55,991 nt of DNA, from the NCBI GenBank assembly GCA_011389865.1, contig JAABTL010000017.1, forward strand, positions 1 through 55,991, given 5' to 3'. This DNA comes from Trueperaceae bacterium. GTDB lineage: Bacteria > Deinococcota > Deinococci > Deinococcales > Trueperaceae. Every line of letters begins with the position of its first letter. The first letter of the stretch is position 1. The position numbers and the translations under genes are program-made. Positions 33,931 to 43,369 of this stretch are shown here, piece by piece. The notes under the pieces are model-generated. The model saw only the letters and a program-made list of their open reading frames with translations. It did not search any database and had not been told where the DNA came from.

Positions 33931-33970
33931 GCGAACGTGCCCGCGTCCGCACGCGGACGCGCACGTTCGC
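33931..33970 (+). repeat. Nested palindrome upstream of the sdh promoter
   Basis: Outer arms GCGAACGTGC / GCACGTTCGC (10 bp) enclose inner arms GCGTCCGC / GCGGACGC (8 bp) with an AC loop and a 2-nt bulge on the left. Repeated GCGTCCGCACG words extend to the left (33897-33930). It lies between divergent genes and could be an operator, a bidirectional terminator or repetitive DNA. Confidence 0.65.
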
Positions 33971-34069
33971 ACGCGGCCACGATCGGTGCCTCGCCGACGC
34001 GGCCCCACGCCCCCCGCAACCTTGGACGGATGCTGAGCGCGCCCACCGAACCGGGCGGGCGCCCTTTGA

Positions 34070-34075
34070 TAGACT
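34070..34075 (+). promoter_or_regulatory. Probable -10 box of the sdhCDAB operon (TAGACT)
   Basis: TTTGATAGACT, with TAGACT about 165 nt upstream of the sdhC ATG. It implies a long leader, in contrast to the leaderless genes. No -35 box is clear. Confidence 0.5.
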
Positions 34076-34242
34076 GCGCCAGCCGACGTCCGGCCGTGAC
34101 GTCGACGGCGATTCGCCTCGCGAACGCGCCCGTCGTTCGGTCGGTCCGAGGGGTGCAGCCATCCGCTCGCGCGGCCCGCGCGGGGGGTGCAGCTGGCGGG
34201 GCGCTTCTCCGGCGCCTGCCGTCGATCGAGGAGGTCGTGCGC

Positions 34243-34602
34243 ATGTACCGAGGTCGCGAGGGTCAGTGGGCGTTCGTGCTGCACCGCATGTCGGGTGTGG
34301 CGCTGGCGCTGTTCCTGCTCCTGCACGTGATCGACATCAGCCTGGTGATGTGGGGCCCGGACGGGCCGTTCAACGCCTTCCTGGCCTTCTACCACCAGTG
34401 GCCGTTCCGCGTCGGCCTCATCGTGGTCATCGCGGGCGTCGTCTACCACGCGCTCAACGGGCTGCGGATCATCATGATGGACTTCACCGAGTGGGGCGTG
34501 AGGTACCAGGCGGCGCTCTGGTACGGGGTGCTCGGGCTGACCACCCTCATCGGCATCCCGGTGCTGTGGAAGATCGTGCCCGAGATCCTGGGGATCGCCT
34601 GA
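34243..34602 (+). CDS. sdhC: Succinate dehydrogenase cytochrome b subunit
   Basis: A 119-aa membrane anchor of complex II with three hydrophobic helices. The quinone-site motif HRMSGVALALFLLLHVID lies at about 14-31, and a haem-ligand His is in VVYHALNGLR. ATG 34243 is 7 nt after GAGGAGGT; a GTG 6 nt earlier would be too close to that site. First gene of sdhCDAB; its TGA shares the last base with the sdhD ATG (TGATG). Confidence 0.94.
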   Translation: MYRGREGQWAFVLHRMSGVALALFLLLHVIDISLVMWGPDGPFNAFLAFYHQWPFRVGLIVVIAGVVYHALNGLRIIMMDFTEWGVRYQAALWYGVLGLTTLIGIPVLWKIVPEILGIA

Positions 34603-35030
34603 TGGCCCGGGCCGCCGCCCCCCGCACCTTCAGCGACGCCAAGGCCACCTACCAGACCAACTCGGAGTTGGCCTGGTGGGTGTTCATGCGCGTCTCCGGC
34701 TTCCTGCTGGTGTTCCTGACCTTCGGGCACCTGTGGGCCAACAACATGGCCTTCAACGCCGGCGAGATCGACTTCGACTACGTCGCCAGCCGCCTGGCGC
34801 AACCGAGCGTCAAGGTCTACGACTCCTTCCTCCTGCTGTTCGCCCTCCTGCACGGCGTCAACGGGCTGCGCTACTCGATCGAGGACTACATCCAGCGGCC
34901 CCAGCGCCGCGTCGCGGCGAAGGTCGCCCTCTTCACCGTCGCCGGGATCGTGTTCGTGCTCGGCGTCATGGCGCTGTGGACCTTCAGCTTCACCGAGATG
35001 GGCGACGCGGTGCGCGCCCTCGAGCCATGA
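34602..35030 (+). CDS. sdhD: Succinate dehydrogenase hydrophobic membrane anchor subunit
   Basis: A 142-aa partner of SdhC with three membrane helices. The first begins WWVFMRVSGFLLVFLTFGHLW, containing a second RxSG-type quinone motif and a His. HGVNGLRYSIEDYI carries a further conserved His/Arg. ATG 34602 overlaps the sdhC stop by one base. The N-terminal 25 residues are cytoplasmic. Confidence 0.93.
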   Translation: MARAAAPRTFSDAKATYQTNSELAWWVFMRVSGFLLVFLTFGHLWANNMAFNAGEIDFDYVASRLAQPSVKVYDSFLLLFALLHGVNGLRYSIEDYIQRPQRRVAAKVALFTVAGIVFVLGVMALWTFSFTEMGDAVRALEP

Positions 35031-35049
35031 GGACAGGACGAGCACGCTG

Positions 35050-36789
<1,740 letters not shown>

Positions 36790-36799
36790 GGCGGGGGCC

Positions 36800-37498
36800 A
36801 TGCAGATCAACGTCAAGATCAAGCGCTACAACCCGGAGGCCGACGCGCGACCCTACTGGGCCGAGTACAAGCTCGAGGCGCGCGGCTCCGACCGCGTGCT
36901 CGACGTCATCAACCACCTGAAGTGGGAGGTGGACGGCACGCTGGCCTTCCGCCGCTCGTGCGCCCACGGCATCTGCGGCTCCGACGCGATGCTGATCAAC
37001 GGCGTCAATCGCCTCGCCTGCAAGGTGTTGGTCAAGGACCTCGGCGAGCGCATCACGATCGAGCCCATCCGCGGGCTGCCGGTCCTCAAGGACCTGATCG
37101 TCGACATGGAGCCGTTCTTCGACTCCTACAAGGCGGTGCTGCCGTTCTTCATCAACGACGATCCGCCACCCCCCGGCGAGCGCTACCAGAGCGCCGAGGA
37201 CCGGGCGGTCTTCGACGAGACCACCAAGTGCATCCTGTGCGCCGCCTGCACCACCAGCTGCCCGGTCTTCTGGACCAACGGCCGCTACCTGGGGCCGGCC
37301 GCCATCGTCAACGCCCACCGCTTCATCTTCGACTCGCGCGACCAGGGCGCCGCCGAGCGCCTCGGGGTGCTCAACCAGGCCAACGGCCTGTGGCGCTGCC
37401 GCACCGCCTACAACTGCACCGAGGCGTGCCCGCGCGACATCCCCATCACGCGGGCGATCGAGGAAGTCAAGCGTGCGCTTCTTTGGCGAGGGGCATAG
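36800..37498 (+). CDS. sdhB: Succinate dehydrogenase iron-sulfur subunit
   Basis: A 232-aa electron-transfer subunit. The [2Fe-2S] site is SCAHGICGSDAM...LAC, with Asp in place of one Cys as in several bacterial SdhB. The [4Fe-4S] and [3Fe-4S] sites are CILCAACTTSCPVFW and CRTAYNCTEACPRDIPITRAI. The last four residues (WRGA) and the TAG stop are encoded by the left arm and loop of a 14-bp hairpin, the first part of repeat element C. The native C-terminus may therefore have been altered when the element arrived. Confidence 0.96.
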   Translation: MQINVKIKRYNPEADARPYWAEYKLEARGSDRVLDVINHLKWEVDGTLAFRRSCAHGICGSDAMLINGVNRLACKVLVKDLGERITIEPIRGLPVLKDLIVDMEPFFDSYKAVLPFFINDDPPPPGERYQSAEDRAVFDETTKCILCAACTTSCPVFWTNGRYLGPAAIVNAHRFIFDSRDQGAAERLGVLNQANGLWRCRTAYNCTEACPRDIPITRAIEEVKRALLWRGA

Positions 37499-37557
37499 CT
37501 CCTCGCCAAAGAAGGGCCAAGCAGTCTTGGGGGCCGCAATGCGGCCCCCAAGACTGC
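37478..37557 (+). repeat. Twin-hairpin element C overlapping the sdhB stop codon
   Basis: Hairpin 1 (37478-37514) has 14-bp perfect arms CTTCTTTGGCGAGG / CCTCGCCAAAGAAG; the sdhB TAG lies in its loop. A GGCCAA spacer follows. Hairpin 2 (37521-37557) has 17-bp perfect arms, GCAGTCTTGGGGGCCGC and its complement, with an AAT loop. CGTG follows. Confidence 0.85.
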
Positions 37558-37574
37558 CGTGCGCCGGTCCCAGC

Positions 37575-37645
37575 GCGAGGCGCTTGAGCGCCTCGCCACA
37601 GAAGCGCCAAGCAGTTCGGGGGCCGTTCGTTGGCCCCCGAACTGC
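37575..37645 (+). repeat. Twin-hairpin element D, tandem relative of element C
   Basis: Hairpin 1 (37575-37596) has 9-bp arms GCGAGGCGC / GCGCCTCGC with a TTGA loop. The following CACAGAAGCGCCAA matches the right flank of element C (CCAAAGAAGGGCCAA) with few changes. Hairpin 2 (37611-37645) has 14-bp perfect arms, GCAGTTCGGGGGCC and its complement, with a 7-nt loop, followed by CGTG. Same orientation as C. Confidence 0.8.
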
Positions 37646-37696
37646 CGTGTGAAGAGCCTTGGCAGCGGAACGTGAACCGGCGTCGTCGTGTGGGTC

Positions 37697-38119
37697 TCAG
37701 GCGAGTCGCCGATGCGCGGCGAGCAGCGTGCGGTGGAGGTCGCGCAAGTCGTCGAGACGGTTCTGCAGCACGTCGTAGACGATCGTGAGGTCCACCTCCA
37801 AGTAGTCGTGGACCAAGACGTCGCGGAAGCCGATGATCCGACGCCAGGTGCGCGCTTGGGCCTCGCTCAGATGCCCGGCCTCCAGGAGACGCGCCGGCAC
37901 GTCGCCGTAGCTGGCGACCGGTCCGACCCGAGCCCGCGCCACGACGTGGGCGCCGAGGTCGTCGAGGACCTCCACGGCGAGTTGGAGGAAGCGCTCGCTG
38001 CTGCCGTACTTCTCCGGGTCGCCATGGAAGCGCGCCCACGGGGTCTCGGCCAGGCGTTCGAGGATGCCGAGGATCTCTTCGAAGCGTCGTGTCCTGCGCT
38101 CGAAGACGTCATCGCTCAT
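37697..38119 (-). CDS. hepT: HepT-like ribonuclease toxin (DUF86)
   Basis: A 140-aa all-helical HEPN-family toxin. The catalytic RxxxxHxY motif is present as RDVLVHDY (about 98-105), preceded by FRDV-type helices typical of HepT. HepT cleaves RNA and is neutralised by MntA, which AMPylates the Tyr of this motif. ATG 38119 overlaps the mntA stop by 11 bp, the usual antitoxin-first order. Its 3' side faces repeat elements C and D. Confidence 0.9.
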   Translation of the reverse strand: MSDDVFERRTRRFEEILGILERLAETPWARFHGDPEKYGSSERFLQLAVEVLDDLGAHVVARARVGPVASYGDVPARLLEAGHLSEAQARTWRRIIGFRDVLVHDYLEVDLTIVYDVLQNRLDDLRDLHRTLLAAHRRLA

Positions 38120-38513
38120 CGCGTTCGAGCCCTTCGTAGTAGGCCTCGCGCACGAGTCGCCGAAGACGCGCGGTGTCGTCGTACCGCCTCAGCGCCTGCG
38201 CGAACGCCTCGTGAGGGTCGTAGTCGGCGGCGGCGTACACCAGGCGGTTCGGTCCGATCGCCTCGAAGCGCAGGACCGGGTCGTCGCGATCGAGGACCAC
38301 GAGGTCGACGCTCTCGAAGCCAGCGTCGACCAGGTCTGCCAGGAGGTCGAGCTTGCGGGCGCGCGCGCCGGGCACGGCTGGGTCGAGCGCCAGGTCCAGG
38401 TCGCTTCGGGCAGACGCCGTCCCTCTGGCGTGGGAGCCGAACAGCCACACCCCGGCCACCTCCGGGTAGCGGCCGAAGATCGTGCGCAAGGTGGCCAGGT
38501 CGGCGTCGTCCAT
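38109..38513 (-). CDS. mntA: MntA-like minimal nucleotidyltransferase antitoxin
   Basis: A 134-aa MNT-fold protein with the GS-x10-DxD signature GSHARGTASARSDLDLALD (about 26-44) and a third acidic residue in ESVDLVVLDRDD. MntA antitoxins transfer AMP from ATP to the HepT Tyr. The active-site residues are intact, so the pair looks functional. ATG 38513 lies 6 nt after TATACT, a leaderless promoter for the operon. Confidence 0.9.
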   Translation of the reverse strand: MDDADLATLRTIFGRYPEVAGVWLFGSHARGTASARSDLDLALDPAVPGARARKLDLLADLVDAGFESVDLVVLDRDDPVLRFEAIGPNRLVYAAADYDPHEAFAQALRRYDDTARLRRLVREAYYEGLERDER

Positions 38514-38519
38514 GGGGCG

Positions 38520-38525
38520 AGTATA
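38520..38525 (-). promoter_or_regulatory. Leaderless-type -10 box of mntA-hepT (TATACT)
   Basis: TATACT on the minus strand, then CGCCCC (6 nt) and ATG 38513. Confidence 0.7.
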
Positions 38526-38605
38526 GGGGAGGGGTCCGCCGCCTCGCGCACGGGATCGGGAAGCGAGCCGCCGCGCTGCCCCGACCTCAGCGTGCGCCCC
38601 AGCGG

Positions 38606-39253
38606 TCACCGCGGGGCGAACACCCCGGTCGTCAGCCCGTACGCGAAGGCGTCCTCGTCCTCGCCGACGTAGACGTTGACGGTGCGCTCGAAGCTGGGGT
38701 TCATGGTGTCGCCGATCACGCCCGCGACCTCGCTGCGGTCGCCGGCGGGGTCGTCGAGCGTGACGAGCACCTCGGCGCCGCAGCCGTACTCGGCGAGCAG
38801 GTCGCGCGAGACGGCGACGTGGACCCACGCCTCCAGCACGACGCCGCAGGCGCCGGGGCCGCCGGTGACGTAGCTGAAGCCGATGCGCTCCAGCGCGACG
38901 CTGCCCTCGGGCACCACGCGCGGCTCGGGTGCGGGCGCCTCGTCGCCGGGAGCGTCCGCTTCCCCGCCCCCGGGCGATGCCTCCCCGTCGGGAGCCGGCG
39001 GCACCGCGGCGACGTCCGGCTCGCCGGGTTCGCCCTGCGACCCGGCCGGGTCGACGGGCGTGACTCGTGGTCCGGCCGGGTCGACGGGCGTGACCTGCGA
39101 CCCGCTGGGCGCGGGGGGCGCCGGTGATACGGCGGACGGCGTCGGGGCGTCGGTGCGGGGGCTGGAACCCAGGTTGAACAGGGTCCACATGATGCCGCCG
39201 GCGACCGCCACGAGGCCCACGATGAGGGCGACATCGAGGAGGCGGCTTCGCAT
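38606..39253 (-). CDS. Membrane-anchored hypothetical protein with Pro-rich linker
   Basis: A 215-aa protein of no family I can name. One N-terminal membrane segment (about 8-28, VALIVGLVAVAGGIMWTLFNLG) is followed by a Pro/Ala/Glu-rich linker (about 32-108) that contains two copies of VTPVDPAG. A C-terminal domain (about 110-215) has two Cys (GACGV and YGCGAEV) that could form a disulfide outside the cell. The ending NPSFERTVNVYVGEDEDAFAYGLTTGVFAP looks conserved rather than random. TAGGCT lies 7 nt before the ATG. It is divergent from the antiporter gene. Confidence 0.75.
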   Translation of the reverse strand: MRSRLLDVALIVGLVAVAGGIMWTLFNLGSSPRTDAPTPSAVSPAPPAPSGSQVTPVDPAGPRVTPVDPAGSQGEPGEPDVAAVPPAPDGEASPGGGEADAPGDEAPAPEPRVVPEGSVALERIGFSYVTGGPGACGVVLEAWVHVAVSRDLLAEYGCGAEVLVTLDDPAGDRSEVAGVIGDTMNPSFERTVNVYVGEDEDAFAYGLTTGVFAPR

Positions 39254-39260
39254 GGGGCCT

Positions 39261-39266
39261 AGCCTA
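39261..39266 (-). promoter_or_regulatory. Leaderless-type -10 box of the 215-aa protein gene (TAGGCT)
   Basis: TAGGCT on the minus strand, 7 nt before ATG 39253. Confidence 0.6.
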
Positions 39267-39318
39267 ACGCGGCAGGGTGTGAAGCGGATGGTCCGTGGGT
39301 GGCGGAGGCCGGCGGTGG

Positions 39319-39324
39319 TAGCCT
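39319..39324 (+). promoter_or_regulatory. Leaderless-type -10 box of the antiporter gene (TAGCCT)
   Basis: TAGCCT, then TGCGCG (6 nt) and GTG 39331. Confidence 0.6.
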
Positions 39325-39330
39325 TGCGCG

Positions 39331-40260
39331 GTGAACGTCGTCCTGGTCGTCGTCGGCTTGCTGGGCCTGTACCTGGGCGGCGAGCTCCTGGTGCGCAGCG
39401 CCTCGGCGCTGGCGCGGGCGCTCGGCATCGCGCCGATGGTGATCGGGTTGACCGTCGTGGCGTTCGGGACCTCGGCCCCGGAGCTGGCGGCGACGCTGGT
39501 CGCCGCCTTCCGCGGCGCGCCCGAGTTGGCCATCGCCAACGTCATCGGATCCAACGTCGCCAACATCGGGCTGATCCTCGGGCTGACCGCCCTGGCGTAC
39601 CCGTTGGCGACGAGCGCCTCGTTCCTGCGGCGCGAGGTGCCCTGGATGCTCGCGGCCACCGTCTTGGTCCTGCCGCTGCTGTTCGACGGGCGCCTGTTGC
39701 GGCTCGAGGGGCTGCTGCTGTGGCTCGCGCTCGCCGCCTTCCTCCTGGCGGCCTTCCGCACGGCCGGCGCACCCGACGTGCTGGTGGACGAAGCCGGCGG
39801 CGCGGCGACGCGGCGGCAGCCGTGGCGCGACGCCCTCGGCGTCGCGGTCGGTGTGGCGGTGCTGGCGTTCGGCGCCCATGCGCTGGTCACCGGCGCGACG
39901 GCCCTCGCGCTCATCTGGGGCGTGCCGGAGCGCGTGATCGGCTTGACGCTGGTGGCGCTCGGCACCAGCCTGCCGGAGCTCGCGAGCAGCCTCGTCGCGG
40001 CGCTGCGGCGCGAGACCGACATCATCCTCGGGAACGTGATCGGCTCGAACCTGTTCAACCTGCTGGCGGTGCTGGGCACGGCCGCGGTCGTTCACCCGAT
40101 CGAGGTGCCGGCGGTGGGCCTCAGGCTCGACCTGCTGATCATGCTGGGCTTCTCGCTCGCGGTGGTGCCGCTGATGCTGCTGGGCCGCAGGCTGGGTCGC
40201 CGCGACGGCGCCCTGCTGCTGGTCGCCTACCTCACCTACGTCGTGTGGCTGTACCTCTAG
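39331..40260 (+). CDS. Calcium/sodium antiporter (CaCA family, YrbG-like)
   Basis: A 309-aa exchanger with about ten membrane helices in two inverted halves. The paired alpha-repeats read GLTVVAFGTSAPELAATLV...ANVIGSNVANIGLILG and GLTLVALGTSLPELASSLV...GNVIGSNLFNLLAVLG, both with the ion-binding GTSxPE and GSN motifs. The family exchanges Ca2+ or K+ for Na+/H+ across the cytoplasmic membrane. GTG 39331 follows a leaderless box; the stop lies 15 bp from that of the convergent ridA. Confidence 0.95.
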   Translation: MNVVLVVVGLLGLYLGGELLVRSASALARALGIAPMVIGLTVVAFGTSAPELAATLVAAFRGAPELAIANVIGSNVANIGLILGLTALAYPLATSASFLRREVPWMLAATVLVLPLLFDGRLLRLEGLLLWLALAAFLLAAFRTAGAPDVLVDEAGGAATRRQPWRDALGVAVGVAVLAFGAHALVTGATALALIWGVPERVIGLTLVALGTSLPELASSLVAALRRETDIILGNVIGSNLFNLLAVLGTAAVVHPIEVPAVGLRLDLLIMLGFSLAVVPLMLLGRRLGRRDGALLLVAYLTYVVWLYL

Positions 40261-40275
40261 GCGCGCCCGCTCAGG

Positions 40276-40659
40276 TCAGGCGCTCGGCACCCAGGCGACG
40301 CACTCCACCTCGACGCGCGCGTCCTTCGGCAGGCGTGCCACCTCGACGGTGCTGCGCGCCGGCGCGCCCTCCCCGAAGTAGCGCCCGTACACCTCGTTGA
40401 ACGCCGCGAAGTCGTTCATGTCGGCGAGGAAGCAGGTGCACTTGACGGCGTGGCCGAAGGTGGTGCCGGCCGCGGCGAGCACGGCCTGCAGGTTCTCCAT
40501 CACCTGCTCGGCCTGCACGGCGATGTCGCCCTCGACCATGCTGCCGTCGGGGCGCATCGGCAGGGTGCCGGAGGTGAACACCAGGTCGCCGACGCGGACG
40601 GCTTGGCTGTAGGGGCCGATGGCTGCGGGGGCGCGGTCGGTCTGGACGGGGCGTAGCAT
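40276..40659 (-). CDS. ridA: RidA-family enamine/imine deaminase
   Basis: A 127-aa RidA/YjgF protein hydrolysing reactive 2-aminoacrylate and related enamines. Motifs are AIGPYSQAVRVGDLVFTSGTLPM, QAEQVMENLQAVLAAAGTTF, KCTCFLADMNDFAAFNEVYGRYF and PARSTVEVARLPKDARVEVECVAW, which includes the carboxylate-binding Arg. Length is canonical. ATG 40659 is 5 nt after TAGGCT. Confidence 0.95.
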   Translation of the reverse strand: MLRPVQTDRAPAAIGPYSQAVRVGDLVFTSGTLPMRPDGSMVEGDIAVQAEQVMENLQAVLAAAGTTFGHAVKCTCFLADMNDFAAFNEVYGRYFGEGAPARSTVEVARLPKDARVEVECVAWVPSA

Positions 40660-40664
40660 GCCCT

Positions 40665-40670
40665 AGCCTA
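40665..40670 (-). promoter_or_regulatory. Leaderless-type -10 box of ridA (TAGGCT)
   Basis: TAGGCT on the minus strand, then AGGGC (5 nt) and ATG 40659. Confidence 0.6.
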
Positions 40671-40721
40671 AGCCCATCCGGCGGGGGACGGGTCACTTCC
40701 GGGCGTCGTCTGGCGGCCGCG

Positions 40722-41867
40722 TCAGCCCCGCCACAGCGAGAACACGATGAAGAGCAGCAGCAGGTACACCGAGCCGACGATCCACCCGCGGTACGGGTAC
40801 CAGGGCTGGCGCCGCAGGAGCCGCAGGGGCGACCGCAGCGGGAACGTGTCCTCGACCTCGCGGATGCCCGACATCGTGTCGCCGACCTCGACCGAGGTCG
40901 GCCCGGCGCTCGCCGGCGGCAGCTCGTAGCGCTTGGGCCGCTGGGCGACCGCGGCGACTTCCACCACGACGGCGGTGACGTTGTCCGGGCTGCCGCGGTC
41001 GTTCGACTCGGCGATCAGCGCGTCCGCGGCCTCCTGCGGCGCGTGGTCGGTCAGGATCTGCGCGATCAGCCCCTCGGAGACCATCGCCGAGACGCCGTCG
41101 GAACACAGCAGGAAGCGGTCGCCGGCGCGGACGTCGACGCTGCCGAGATCGAGGCGGAAGCTGGGGCCGGCGCCGAGGGCGTTGGTGATGACGTTGCGCC
41201 AGCGATGCCGGCGCGCCTCCTCCGTCGACAGCAGTCCCTGACGCACCCGGTCAGCCACCCAAGAGTGGTCCTGGGTCAGCTGGACGAGCTCGCCGTCGCG
41301 CAGCCGGTAGGCGCGCGAGTCGCCCACGTGGCCGATGAGGCCGACCTGGTCGTCGATCAGCAGGGCGGTCAGGGTGGTGCCCATGCCCTGGTGTTCGGGG
41401 CGCTCGCTCGCCAGCGCGTAGACCTCCAGGTTGGCCGCCTGCGCGGCGCGCGCGAGCGCGGCCGGCGGGTGGGCGCGGAGCGACCGCAGCGTCGCGAGGA
41501 ACGTGTCGAGCGCCTGCTGGCTGGCCACCTCGCCGGTCTGGTGCCCGCCCATGCCGTCGGCGACGACCGCCAGGTAGCCCTTGTGCCCGACCTGCCCGGC
41601 CCAGTGGGCGTCCTGGTTGACGACCCGGACGCGGCCCGCGTCGCTGGCCGCGGCGGCGGCCACGCGCGTCGCGGCCTCGGCGGGCGTCGCCGTGGCGGCC
41701 GCCGAGCCGGGGCCCACCCCCGCGGCGCCCACGTCCTCGGCGGCGGCCACGTCCTCGGCGGCGGCCGCCGCCGAGGACGACCCGTTCGCGCCGGCCACAC
41801 GGCCGCCCGTCACCACGCCCGCTTCGGGCGGCGACGGTGCGCCATCGCGATCGGGGGCCCATGCCAT
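40722..41867 (-). CDS. PP2C-type Ser/Thr protein phosphatase with C-terminal membrane anchor
   Basis: A 381-aa Stp/PrpC-like phosphatase. Residues 1-65 are low complexity (AAAAAEDVAAAEDV-type repeats). The PP2C domain spans about 68-310: RVVNQDAHW, VVADGMGGHQTGE, GMGTTLTALLI, IGHVGDSRAYRL, LLCSDGVSAMV and SPDNVTAVVVEV supply the metal-binding Asp residues. A single membrane segment (GSVYLLLLFIVFSLW) lies at the extreme C-terminus, so the enzyme faces the cytoplasm from a tail anchor. The partner kinase is not in the window. TATGCT lies 7 nt before ATG 41867. Confidence 0.93.
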   Translation of the reverse strand: MAWAPDRDGAPSPPEAGVVTGGRVAGANGSSSAAAAAEDVAAAEDVGAAGVGPGSAAATATPAEAATRVAAAAASDAGRVRVVNQDAHWAGQVGHKGYLAVVADGMGGHQTGEVASQQALDTFLATLRSLRAHPPAALARAAQAANLEVYALASERPEHQGMGTTLTALLIDDQVGLIGHVGDSRAYRLRDGELVQLTQDHSWVADRVRQGLLSTEEARRHRWRNVITNALGAGPSFRLDLGSVDVRAGDRFLLCSDGVSAMVSEGLIAQILTDHAPQEAADALIAESNDRGSPDNVTAVVVEVAAVAQRPKRYELPPASAGPTSVEVGDTMSGIREVEDTFPLRSPLRLLRRQPWYPYRGWIVGSVYLLLLFIVFSLWRG

Positions 41868-41874
41868 GCCCGTC

Positions 41875-41880
41875 AGCATA
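41875..41880 (-). promoter_or_regulatory. Leaderless-type -10 box of the PP2C gene (TATGCT)
   Basis: TATGCT on the minus strand, 7 nt before ATG 41867. Confidence 0.6.
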
Positions 41881-41943
41881 GGATCCGCCGCCGGCGACGC
41901 GAGCGTAATCGCTCGCATGCGCGGCGGTCCGCGGGGGCCGTGC

Positions 41944-41949
41944 TAGGCT
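41944..41949 (+). promoter_or_regulatory. Leaderless-type -10 box of gatA (TAGGCT)
   Basis: TAGGCT, 7 nt before ATG 41957. Confidence 0.6.
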
Positions 41950-41956
41950 CCGCCGC

Positions 41957-43369
41957 ATGACGAGCGCCCGCGAGACCGCCGCCGCCGTACGGTCGCGGCG
42001 GGTGACGGCGGTCGAGGTCGCCGAGACGGCGTTGGCCGCGGCCGCCAGCTCGACCTCCAACGCGTTCGTCACGCTCGCCGAGGCGCGCGCGCTGGCTCGC
42101 GCCGCGGCCGTGGACGCGGCGATCACCGCCGGCCGCGATCCCGGCCCGCTCGCCGGGGTTCCCGTCGCCGTCAAGGACAACATCTGCACCGCGGGCGTGG
42201 CCACGACGGCCGGCAGCGCCGTGCTGCGCGGCTTCGTCCCGCCGTACGACGCGACCGTGGTCGCGCGCCTTGAGGCCGCCGGCGCGCTGGTGATCGGCAA
42301 GACGAACCTCGACGAGTTCGCGATGGGCAGCTCCAGCGAGACGTCGGTCTTCGGTCCCGTGCGCCATCCGGCCGACCCCGGTCGCGTCGCCGGCGGCTCG
42401 TCCGGTGGCTCCGCCGTGGCGGTGGCCGAGGGCGTGGTGCCGCTCGCGCTGGGGACCGACACCGGCGGTTCGGTGCGGCAGCCGGCCGCGTTCTGCGGCG
42501 TCTTCGGGATCAAGCCCACCTACGGCCGCCTGTCGCGGTACGGCGTGATCGCTTACGCCAGCTCGCTCGACCAGGTGGGGGTGTTCTCCCGCGACGCGGA
42601 CGACGCGGCGGTGGCGCTCTCCGCGATGGCCGGGCGCGACCCGGCCGACGCGACGACCGCCGCGCGCGCCGCCGACGAGCTCGGACCCGTGCCCGTCGAC
42701 CTGCGTGGCCTGCGCGTCGGGCGCATCGCCGACCTCTGGCAGGGCGTGAGCGACGGCGTCCGTGCCGCGCTCGACGGCGTCGCCGCGCGCTTCGTCGAGT
42801 CGGGGGCCACGGTGGTCGACGTCGAGCTGCCGCTGGTGGAGGCGGCCGTGAGCAGCTACTACCTGATCGCCATGGCGGAGGCCAGCAGCAACCTCGCGCG
42901 CTACGACGGCACCCTCTACGGGCTGCGGCTCGGCGAGGCGCGCGACGGCCACGAGGCGGTCGCCCGCGCCACCCGGGCGGCCGGTCTGGGCCGCGAGGTG
43001 CAGCGGCGCGTGCTGATGGGCTCGTTCGCGCTGTCGGCGGGTTACGCCGACGCCTACGCCGAGCGGGCCGCGCGCGTGCGGCGGCGCATCGCCGACGCGC
43101 TGCAGGACGCGCTCGCCGGCGTCGACGTGCTGCTCGCGCCGACCGCGCCGACGGTCGCCTGGCGGCAGGGCGAGCGGCTCGACGACCCGCTGGCGATGTA
43201 CGTGGCGGACGTCACCACCTGCCTCGCCAACCTGTCGGGCATGCCGGCGCTCAGCCTGCCGGCCGGCGCCGCGGAGGACGGCCTGCCCGCGGGGGCGCAG
43301 CTGATCGGGCCGGCGTGGTCCGAGGCGCGCCTGTTGGGGTGGGCGCGGGCGGTGACGGCGAAGGCGTAG
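41957..43369 (+). CDS. gatA: Asp/Glu-tRNA amidotransferase subunit A (glutaminase)
   Basis: A 470-aa amidase-signature protein releasing ammonia from glutamine for tRNA-bound Asp/Glu. The catalytic triad is Lys73 ([10 protein letters not shown]), Ser148 ([15 protein letters not shown]) and Ser172 ([16 protein letters not shown]). [23 protein letters not shown] and the C-terminal [16 protein letters not shown] are typical of GatA rather than other amidases. Stands alone behind a leaderless promoter; gatB is 16 kb to the left. Confidence 0.96.
   Translation: MTSARETAAAVRSRRVTAVEVAETALAAAASSTSNAFVTLAEARALARAAAVDAAITAGRDPGPLAGVPVAVKDNICTAGVATTAGSAVLRGFVPPYDATVVARLEAAGALVIGKTNLDEFAMGSSSETSVFGPVRHPADPGRVAGGSSGGSAVAVAEGVVPLALGTDTGGSVRQPAAFCGVFGIKPTYGRLSRYGVIAYASSLDQVGVFSRDADDAAVALSAMAGRDPADATTAARAADELGPVPVDLRGLRVGRIADLWQGVSDGVRAALDGVAARFVESGATVVDVELPLVEAAVSSYYLIAMAEASSNLARYDGTLYGLRLGEARDGHEAVARATRAAGLGREVQRRVLMGSFALSAGYADAYAERAARVRRRIADALQDALAGVDVLLAPTAPTVAWRQGERLDDPLAMYVADVTTCLANLSGMPALSLPAGAAEDGLPAGAQLIGPAWSEARLLGWARAVTAKA

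Larger units (their letters stand above)
33850..34242 (+). other. Long spacer upstream of sdhC: palindromes, promoter and leader
   Basis: Holds no gene that I can support. A small hairpin (GTTCGC / GCGAAC) lies at 33873-33886, followed by GCGTCCGCACG-type repeats and a nested 40-nt palindrome at 33931-33970. The sdh promoter box is at 34070-34075 and a 5' leader of about 160 nt runs up to the ribosome site GAGGAGGT (34228-34235). Confidence 0.7.

Noticed and set aside
37478-37645. Reading the twin hairpins as simple Rho-independent terminators
   Set aside because: No T-tract follows any of them, two hairpins are stacked at each locus, and one copy lies between divergent starts. Terminator activity is still possible but not shown.
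37478-37645. CRISPR array or integron attC sites
   Set aside because: No regularly spaced identical repeats, no cas or integrase gene, and the stems lack attC core-site layout.
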